The notes below the pieces were generated by a model, which saw nothing but the letters and a program-made list of their open reading frames with translations, was not told the origin of the DNA and did no database searches. Positions 52,857 through 63,000 of a DNA stretch of 64,000 nucleotides are shown here, one piece after another. Numbering within the stretch: the first letter of the stretch is position 1; every line of letters begins with the position of its first letter. Position numbers and translations under genes: made by a program. The stretch is from NCBI RefSeq assembly GCF_002899455.1, contig NZ_PPFB01000001.1, forward strand, positions 2,448,501-2,512,500, in the 5' to 3' direction. Origin of the DNA: Streptomyces sp. DH-12 (lineage in GTDB: Bacteria; Actinomycetota; Actinomycetes; Streptomycetales; Streptomycetaceae).

Positions 52857-54116
52857 ATGTCGCTTCTGAACACGTCCCTGCACGAGCTCGACCCGGCGGT
52901 GGCCGCCGCGGTCGACGCCGAGCTGCACCGGCAGCAGTCCACCCTCGAGATGATCGCCTCGGAGAACTTCGCCCCGGTCGCGGTCATGGAGGCCCAGGGC
53001 TCGGTCCTCACCAACAAGTACGCCGAGGGCTACCCCGGCCGCCGCTACTACGGCGGCTGCGAGCACGTCGACGTGATCGAGCAGATCGCCATCGACCGGG
53101 TGAAGGAGCTGTTCGGCGCCGAGCACGCCAACGTCCAGCCGCACTCGGGCGCCCAGGCCAACGCGGCCGCGATGTTCGCGCTGCTCAAGCCGGGCGACAC
53201 GATCATGGGTCTGAACCTCGCGCACGGCGGGCACCTGACCCACGGCATGAAGATCAACTTCTCCGGCAAGCTCTACGACGTGGTCGCCTACCACGTGGGC
53301 GACGACGGCCGGGTCGACATGGCCGAGGTCGAGCGGCTGGCCAAGGAGAGCAAGCCCAAGCTGATCGTGGCCGGCTGGTCGGCGTACCCGCGTCAGCTCG
53401 ACTTCGCCGCGTTCCGCCGGATCGCGGACGAGGTCGGCGCGTACCTGATGGTCGACATGGCGCACTTCGCCGGTCTGGTCGCCGCGGGCCTGCACCCCAA
53501 CCCGGTGCCGCACGCCCACGTGGTGACCACCACCACGCACAAGACCCTGGGCGGTCCGCGCGGCGGTGTGATCCTGTCGACGGCCGAGCTGGCCAAGAAG
53601 ATCAACTCCGCGGTGTTCCCGGGCCAGCAGGGCGGCCCGCTGGAGCACGTGGTCGCCGCCAAGGCGGTCGCCTTCAAGGTCGCCGCGAGCGAGGAGTTCA
53701 AGGAGCGCCAGCGCCGCACCCTGGAGGGCGCCCGCATCCTGGCCGAGCGTCTGGTGCAGGGCGACGCGAAGGCCGCGGGCGTCGACGTGCTGTCCGGCGG
53801 CACGGACGTGCACCTGGTCCTGGTGGACCTGCGGAACTCCGAGCTGGACGGGCAGCAGGCCGAGGACCGGCTGCACGAGGTCGGGATCACGGTCAACCGC
53901 AACGCGATCCCGAACGACCCGCGCCCGCCGATGGTCACCTCGGGTCTGCGCATCGGCACGCCCGCCCTCGCCACCCGCGGCTTCACGGCCGAGGACTTCG
54001 CCGAGGTCGCGGACGTGATCGCCGAGGCGCTGAAGCCGTCGTACGACGCCGAGGCGCTGCGGGCCCGGGTCGCGGCGCTGGCCGCGAAGCACCCGCTGTA
54101 CCCCGGTCTGCGGTAA
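52857..54116 (+). CDS. glyA: Serine hydroxymethyltransferase
   Basis: PLP enzyme interconverting serine plus tetrahydrofolate with glycine plus methylene-tetrahydrofolate. 419 residues: [52 protein letters not shown]-binding Lys229 in [24 protein letters not shown] precedes ATG 52857. With gcvTH it balances glycine, serine and one-carbon units. Confidence 0.98.
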   Translation: MSLLNTSLHELDPAVAAAVDAELHRQQSTLEMIASENFAPVAVMEAQGSVLTNKYAEGYPGRRYYGGCEHVDVIEQIAIDRVKELFGAEHANVQPHSGAQANAAAMFALLKPGDTIMGLNLAHGGHLTHGMKINFSGKLYDVVAYHVGDDGRVDMAEVERLAKESKPKLIVAGWSAYPRQLDFAAFRRIADEVGAYLMVDMAHFAGLVAAGLHPNPVPHAHVVTTTTHKTLGGPRGGVILSTAELAKKINSAVFPGQQGGPLEHVVAAKAVAFKVAASEEFKERQRRTLEGARILAERLVQGDAKAAGVDVLSGGTDVHLVLVDLRNSELDGQQAEDRLHEVGITVNRNAIPNDPRPPMVTSGLRIGTPALATRGFTAEDFAEVADVIAEALKPSYDAEALRARVAALAAKHPLYPGLR

Positions 54117-54283
54117 CTTCATCCGCTTTTTGTACGGATGTACGGGGCATCGCGCACACTGGGTCGGTGGGCGCGGTGCCCCGCACCATGCCCCGCATGA
54201 ACGATTCACCCACGCTTTCGACCCACTGAACCGCCCTTCCCCCGGTGGACAGCGTCGTCCGCCGAACCCTGAGGAGTCCTCCC

Positions 54284-55637
<1,354 letters not shown>

Positions 55638-55651
<14 letters not shown>

Positions 55652-56366
55652 GGAAGGACGCGTCGTCCTGCTCCTCGTGACGCCGGACCTCGGCCATGGC
55701 GGCACGCAGTGCGTCTGCGCTCACGAGCTGACTCACCGGGGCGGAGGAGCTGAGGAACAGTACCTCCCGGCCTTCGGGGAGCCGGTCGACGAGATCGGGC
55801 ACCGGCATCACCTCGTGGGGCGGCAGCCGCTCCCCGTCCGCTTCCGGTGCGGGAGAGAAGACCGGGACGGCGGGCGTGCCGTCGGGTGCCTCCGCCACCG
55901 TCGGACCACCGGCGGCGTCGACGCAGACGGCCACCTCGGCGTCGGCGAGGACGAGGGCGAGCAGTTCCTCGGAGTCGTAGCCGGTGGCCACCAGGCGCAC
56001 CGCGGCGTCGGCCGGGCTGACCGGCGGGCCCCAGCCGTAGGCGTCGGGCGAGGGGCGGTAGGCGGCGTTCTCCGCCCACTCGACGATCTCGCCCCGGGCG
56101 TCGCTGCGCCAGTGCCCCCGCACCGCCCAGGCCGGCGGCACCTCGCCGGCCACGCCGTCCCAGTGCCGGTCGACCGCCGAGAGCCACTGGCCGGGAGCGC
56201 GCCGGGCGACGGCCACGTAGTCGTCCGGGGGATCGGGGAAGCGGGGGTGACCGCGCGGGACGACGGCCGGAGCGGTTCCGGCCGGAGCGGTTCCGGCCGG
56301 AGCGTCTTCCTCCACCGGGGAAGCGGGCGGGGCGGGAACGGGGGAAGGGGACGGGAGCGCGGTCAT
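55638..56366 (-). CDS. Type VII secretion-associated protein, copy 2
   Basis: 242 residues. After a Pro/Ala-rich N-terminus (1-45) come a domain with [35 protein letters not shown] and [20 protein letters not shown], then an SseB_N-like domain with [12 protein letters not shown] and [21 protein letters not shown] recognise this as the actinobacterial family annotated as type VII secretion system-associated protein. ATG 56366 overlaps the previous stop (ATGA). Convergent, 14-base overlap with sdaA. Cytoplasmic by sequence; role unknown. Confidence 0.8.
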
Positions 56367-57061
56367 GCCCTGTCTCCGTCTCCGAGTCCGCCCTCGTCCC
56401 CGCCCTCGTCCCCGCCCTCGGCGGACGCGGCGGTGGACGGGGTCTCCGTGGCCGCGGAGGCGGCCTCCTCCACAGCGTCACGCAGCGCGGCGCTGTCGAC
56501 CGTCATGCTGACCGGTCCGGAGGGGTTGAGGTACAGCAGGTGCCCCTCCGGGAGACGGTCCAGGACGTCCGCCGCGGGGAGCAGTTCGTAACCGAGACGG
56601 CCGGCCGCCTCGAGGTGCACGGGCGAGGTGAAGACCGGGACCACCGGCTGCCCGTCCGGGGAGACGGCCGAGAGAGGTGTCCGACCGGGGCCCAGGAGCA
56701 TCGCCACCTCGGCGGCGGCCAGGGTGCGTGTCACCGCGTCGCCGGGGCCGTACCCGGTCGCGGCGAGCTGGACCGCCTCGTCGACGGGGTCGGTGGGAGC
56801 GGGCCAGTCGAGCGCCTGCGGCGAGGGCCGGTACTCCTCGTTGGGCCGCCACTCCGCGATCTCGCCGTCGACGTCGGACCGCCACTGGCCGACCACCGCC
56901 CAGCTCGGCGGCTCCCCCGGACCGCTCCACGTCGGGTCCACCATGCCCAGCCAGTGGTCGGGAGCAAGCCGCGCCGCCTCCCTGATCTCCTCCGGCAGTG
57001 GTGGCGCGGTGTCCTCGTCGTGCCCGGGTGTGGTGCCGGAAGCTGCGGTGGTGTCGTTCAT
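56363..57061 (-). CDS. Type VII secretion-associated protein, copy 1
   Basis: 232 residues with the same architecture and better-conserved motifs: LAPDHWLGMVDPTWSG, PPSWAVVGQWRSDVDGEIAE, YRPSPQALDWPAPTDPVDEA, VQLAATGYGPGD, then PDGQPVVPVFTSPVHLEAAG and LPEGHLLYLNPSGPVSMTVD, ending in an acidic Glu/Gly tail. About half of its residues match the downstream gene. ATG 57061 overlaps the stop of the giant gene by four bases (ATGA), so all three are co-translated. Family name from memory; likely chaperone- or adaptor-like by context only. Confidence 0.82.
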   Translation of the reverse strand: MNDTTAASGTTPGHDEDTAPPLPEEIREAARLAPDHWLGMVDPTWSGPGEPPSWAVVGQWRSDVDGEIAEWRPNEEYRPSPQALDWPAPTDPVDEAVQLAATGYGPGDAVTRTLAAAEVAMLLGPGRTPLSAVSPDGQPVVPVFTSPVHLEAAGRLGYELLPAADVLDRLPEGHLLYLNPSGPVSMTVDSAALRDAVEEAASAATETPSTAASAEGGDEGGDEGGLGDGDRA

Positions 57062-60000
57062 GGGGTCCTCGGGAGATATTGGGGATGGTCGTTCAGGATC
57101 TGCCAGATGTTCCGGTGGACATCCGCGGACGGGACACGGCCCCGGTTCCGGAACCAGTCCTCGGCCAGCCGGCGCAGCCGGTCGAGAGTGGCCGGGCCGT
57201 CTCCGGCGTCGGGGACGGCGGCCGGGCCGAGCGCCGTCAGCAGGTCGAGGATGTCGTCCAGGGTGTGCTGGTGGGCGAGGAACCAGGCCGTCTCGTCCGG
57301 GTCCGGCGTCCGGCCCGCCTCACCCGTCGGCCCGCCGCCGTCCGGCCGGTCCATCTCGGCCAGGGCGTGCTCGTCGGGGAAGAGGCCGTCGACGGCCACA
57401 TGGGTGCGCAGCTCCTCCTCCGTGAGCGGAGCGATACGCCAGTAGCGTCCCCAGTTGTCCATGTAGTCGAGGTCGGACGGCTCGTTCGTCCCACCGGCCC
57501 GCAGCTCGTCCAGGAGGAGCTGGGAGGCCCTCATGATCTCGTGCACCGAGTGGTGGCGGACGGGCAGCATCACGGCCATCAGCGCGAGCCGCACCACTCC
57601 CAGGTCGATGTCCAGCCCCCATGCGTCGCGCATCCCCACCGCCTGGCGCAGCAGCCGGTACGTGGTGCCGGAGGTTCCGCCCAGCACCAGGCCTCCGGTG
57701 GCCTCGGCGGCGGACTGCAGGGCGGTGCTCATCGCGATGTCCCAGCGGGTCTCGCCGGGGATCCAGTGCAGGAGGCCGTCCGGCATCAGCGCCCTTTCGG
57801 CGTCGCTCAGCGGCGGCCGGACGTCCTCGGGTGACATCGGTATGCGCAGGGCGCTCTCCAGGCGGGCGAACCGCTCGCGCTCGGCGGGGGTCAGGCTGCC
57901 GCGGCGGGCGGCCAGGGCCTCGTACTCGACCAGGTCGGGAGCGGGCAGCCGGTCCGCGCGCTCGTCCTGTATCCCGGGCGGGTTGAGAGGGGGGATGCCC
58001 AGCAGGTCGAACGTGGTTCTCTCGGCGATCCAGAGCAGCCCCATGCGCTCACGCAGGTTGCCGGACGTGGCGACCGCCTCGATGCGGTCCCGGTCCAGGC
58101 CGACCGCACCGTCGATGGTGGCGTCGTCCGAACCGAGCTCGCGCCAGCGGCCTTCGGCGTCCGCGCGCCGGAACAGCTCGGTCGTCATGGCGCCGATCTG
58201 CGCGTCGATGTCCAGCTCGCGGGCGCGATCCAGCCCGCCGTTGAGGTAGTCAGCCAGACGCTTCTCGAAGCGTTCGGCGTGTTCCAGGTAGGACACCCGG
58301 CCGCGGATCCAGGCCGGTGCCCGGTCCGGGGTCCGGGCGAACGCCAGCTCCCGCAGCCGGCGGCGGACCGCCGGGGGCGCCTCGTCGATCGCCCGCGCGA
58401 TGCGCGGCAACCGTGTGGCCCGCTCCCCGTCCGGGGCTTCGGAGCCGGCCGTCGGCCCTCCGGAGGCGGGCGGAGGAACGGCGGCGGGCCGGCCGACCAG
58501 CCACCGGCCGCCGTCACCGAGCAGGAGCACGTCCGGCCGCACCGCGGCCGGGGTCCGTGTCCGCGGGTCCGCCGTCCGGTGGGCCCGGTCGGCAGGAAGA
58601 GGACCGTCCCCGGTGGTGGAGGCACCGTCCCCGGTGGGGGAGGCGCCCCGGCCGGCCCGTGACGGGACGGAGGCGGCCGGGCCGGCCCCCGGCACGGCGG
58701 GGATCCCCGGGGCGGAGCCGAGGACGGTGACCGTGCCGTCGGGCTCCGCCACGGTGACCGCCCCGTCCGGTTCCGCCGCGGCGGCCGTCACTCCGAGCAC
58801 GCGCGCCGCGGCGGCCAGCAGCGGAACGAGCGGCGGCTCGGTGTCCGGTCCCGCAAGGGCGGGATCGGCGAGCAGCAGCCGCAGCCGTACCGCGGGCGCG
58901 ATGTCGTGGCCGGCCACCGGCAGGCTGCCGCCGAGCAGGACGGCCTCCGTCCGCAGGGCATCGGTGAGCCGCTGGCCCGCGCTCTCCAGCAGGGAGAGCG
59001 GCACCGTCGCCGACCGGTCCAGCCGGGGCACCTGCTCCCCGGTGAGGTGGTCGTCGTGGACGGCGTCCGCCAGCCATTGACGGAACGCGGTACTCCGCTC
59101 GGGTTCCGCCGCCGGAAGCAGCCCGGCCAGCGGCTCGTGTTCCCCGAAGGCGGCCAGCAGCGCGGTCTCGGCGGTACGGCCGGGCGCGGCGGTCACGGGG
59201 CGCAGGGCGTACCGGGTGCCGTCGAGGACGGCCTCGTCGTCGCCGGTCCGCCGCAGTGTCCCGCGGGCGGCGGGCGGCGATGCCACCGTACCGGCGGGCT
59301 CGGCCCCGGGCGAGGGGGACGGTGTGCCGCCGGGGGCGGCTCCGCCGTCCGTCGTGTCCGACGGCACCGTCCCGGCGGCCGGTGGGATGTGCGCGGTGGT
59401 GTCGGCGTTGTGGTAGGCCCGTGGGGGGTACGGGGGGAGTTCCGCGACGGTGAGAGCGGCGTAGGGCTCGTCGACGGTTTCGTCGTCGTGAACCTCCCGG
59501 GCGACCACGGACAGGGCACGGCCCGGTGGATAGAGAACCTCCTGCTCTCCGGGCCACATGGAGAACGGCGCGACCAGCGGGGCGCTCGACCTGAGCAGAC
59601 GGCCGAGGACCGGGTGGCGGTCCGCCTCCCCCTCGGCGTCGTGGCGGACGAAACTCCGGGCCAGGTCCGGGCGTTCGGTGGTACTGCGGAAGCGGGTGAC
59701 GAACAGCGTGCCGTCGTGCAGCAGCGGGGAGGGGCCCGGCGCGTCGACGGGGCCGGGCAGCCAGCCGCCCCACCAGACCGGGGCGGCCACCGGGGGCAGC
59801 GTCTCCAGCGCCTCGGTGGCCATGTCGACGTGCAGCGCCAGTTCGTCGAAGATCCTGTCGGCGACCCGGTTCACCCGGTGCCGCACATCGGTCAGGTCCG
59901 CAGGGTCGGGGTCCTCTCCCAGGTCGGTGAGGTCGGAGATCGCGTCCTCCAGTTCCTCGTCCTGGAGCAGGAGTTCGGGCCGGGAGAAGTAGCTGCCGTG

Positions 60001-63000
60001 GGCATCGGTCAGGGTCAGGTCCCACACCTGGCGGCGGAACAGCCACCGGGCGCCCGCCCGGCCGAAGCGGCTGGCCAGGACGAAGGTCTTGAACAGCTTG
60101 TGGTCGGTACCGGTGTAGCGGAACATCGCCGTCAGGTGGCCCGGCGCCAGCGCCGTGAGCGCACGGCGGCCCTCCTCCCCGAACCTCTCCAGCCACTGCC
60201 TGGCGCTCTCGGCACGTTCGGCCAGGTCCTCGGGGACTTCGGTGCCGGACAGGGCCGCGGACAGCGCGGCGATGATGTCCTGGGGCACCTCGATCTCGTG
60301 GGAGGAGCGGAAGCGGGTGGTGCTGTCGTAGGCCGCGTGGTGCGGCAGGGGGACCGCCAGGTGGGGAGCGAGGGCGCGGCGGGCCCAGAGATGGAGCCGG
60401 GCGCCGTCGCGGGAGAGCGCGGCGCGCTCCTCGTCGGTGCCCACGCCGGCGAGGTGGGAGGCGCGCAGTACCTCGGCCAGGGACTGGCTGTTCGTGAGCA
60501 CCGACCAGGCCACCACGGCCGAGCGGAACGCAAACGTCCGGGCGGGGTCCGCTCCGGTCAGCCGGTATGCCTGGAGCAGCCAGAGGGCGGGGCCCACGGT
60601 GCCGCCGACATAGCGGAAGCCCCGGTCGTCGTGGGCCAGGGGATAGACGCCCTGACGGTGGCCACGCGGATGGGGCGGGTAGGGGGAGCCGATCCGGCCG
60701 GGCGCGATGTGACGCAGACTGGTGGGCGCGGGACCATAGGCGGCCGTGGCGAACGCTTGCATCAGCTGGACGAAGTCGGGCCCGCTCTCCAGGAACCGCG
60801 CCAGGGCGCGGCCCGGCTCGGCAGGCTGCGGGCCGTCCGGTTCCGCCGGGGTGACGAAACCGAAGGCCTGGTCGGCACCGTGCGGACCGTGCGTCGCGGC
60901 GATCTGCCGGTGCAGCCGGGTGATGTCGTCGACGAGCATCTCGCTGGTCCGCGGCCGGGCGGCGATGTCCCGGGCCAGGGCGACCTCGTACCCGTAGCTG
61001 TACTGCCGCCAGTCCCGCCGGGCGTACAACTGGGCGAAGCGGATGGTGTCGGGTCCGCCGGGAACCCGCCAGCGGGACACCGACCAGGGGTTGCCGGGCA
61101 GCGTCGCCTGCCCGACGGGGCCGTCCGGGGCCACGACCTCGAAGGGCGGGTCGGGCAGTACTCCCGTCGAGCGCTCGGGGGGAGCGACGCGCAGCCAGCG
61201 GCCGGCGGTGCCGTCGGCGTTCTCCAGCACGTGGATGACGGCGCCCTGGCCGCCGTCCGGGCGGCGTTTCGGGACGACGGCGACTCTGCTGGTGGAGACG
61301 TACACGGCCAGGCCGGTGGTGGCGGCGATGCCCTGGGCACGGCGCACGGTCTCTTCCGGATCGGTGCCGCGGACGGGGGTACAGGCAAGGTCGGTGACGC
61401 TGGTGAAGCCCGCCGCCGACGCCTGGGGGCCGAGGCGCCGGCCGACCGTCTCCCCCGTCGCGCCGGACGGCAGGCCGTCCGGGCCGGCCACGGTGAAGCC
61501 GCCGTCCCGGCCGTGCGAGCTCCAGTAGAACGTGCCGCTGGAAGTGGTGGCGGGCAGCGGCCGGCGTCGGGCGGTCAGGATGCCGCCGGGACCCCTGCTC
61601 CACTCGGTGTAGTGAGTGGCGTCCCGCAGACCCGGGTAGAACGGCGCGCGCAGCGACCACTGACGGGCCGGATAGGAGGCGAGGCCGATGAGCCGTCCGT
61701 CGGCATGGATCTCCTGGGTGATCACGTCACCGGGCGACGTGAGGGTGCGTCCGTCCGCCCACGGGGAGTTCCAGTAGTCGGGCTCGGGGTAGTGCGGGGT
61801 GGCGGCTCGCTCCGCCGGGCCCGCGGGCGGCGCGGCCGAACGATCGGCGAGGACCACCAGGGTGTAGCGCAGGCCGGTGTCGGGGTCGGTCTGCGGGGTG
61901 CGGGAGACGACGGTGAACTCGGTGGGGGCGGCGTGCACCGCCAGGCGTTCCGCCGGATCGGCCGTGTAGGGACTGATGTCGCGGGCCGGGGAACGCTCCT
62001 CCTCGTAGAGCACCGGGTGGCGTCCGGCGGCCCGGTCACCGGCCAGCGCCCGCAGGGCCGCGGCCCTGCTCAGCCGTACGCGGTGCAGCCGGGCCGCGGT
62101 GACCGAGCCGGGCAGAGCCTCGGTGGCCTGCTGGGAGGCGGGCGGCTCGCCGGGCAGCCAGGCGCCCCACCATGCGCGGGTGTTCACCGGCGGCAGCAGG
62201 GCCAGTGCCTCCAGGCCCACGGCGGTGTGCTGGTCGGCACGGGCACGCAGAATGTCCGCGGAGCGGGCCAGGGCGGACCGCAGCTCGGTCAGGAGGCCAT
62301 CGGCGGGCAGGGCACCGGCCCGGGCGAGGATGTCGCCGACATCGGGCAGTTGCCTCAGCAGCACGGGAACGTCGCCGGTGCGGCCGTCCACCGCGGCGGT
62401 CAGGGCGGCGCGGGCCACCGGGATCACCGGGCGGCCGTCGAACAGCGCCGCGTCGGGGCCGCCGAGCAGGTACAGCGCGGTGAGGTGGGGGGCGTCCAGG
62501 CCGTCCAGGGCCGAGCCGCCGTGCCTGCGGGTGCGCTCCAGCAGCGCCTGCTCCCGGTCCGGCAGCCCCTCGGGCGCGTGGCCGGTGGTGAAGATCCGCT
62601 CCCCGCGCCGGATGGCGTCGGCGAGACCGTCGGGCAGCGTCCAGGTGCCGGTGTACCCGGCGTCGATCCGGCCCGCGTCGGTGGCGTACAGGGCGCGGTG
62701 CGGCGGGCGCAGCGCGGCGGGGTCCGGGGCGCCGGGACGGTCGGCGGGGCGCAGGGTGCTCTCCGCCCACCTGTACAGATGCGCGGCGTCGCCGAGGACG
62801 GCGGCGCGTTCGGCGCTGTCGCCGAGGCCCACGGCGTGCGAGGCCCGCAGGACCTCGATCAGCGAGTGGCGGCCGCCGGGCAGCAGCCAGCCGAGGACCG
62901 CCTCGCGGAAGGCGATCGTGTCCGCGCGGCGCGTACCGGGCAGCAGGAGATGCCGTTCCAGGGCCATGCGCGCGAGGTGGGCGGGTCCCTCGCCGAGCGG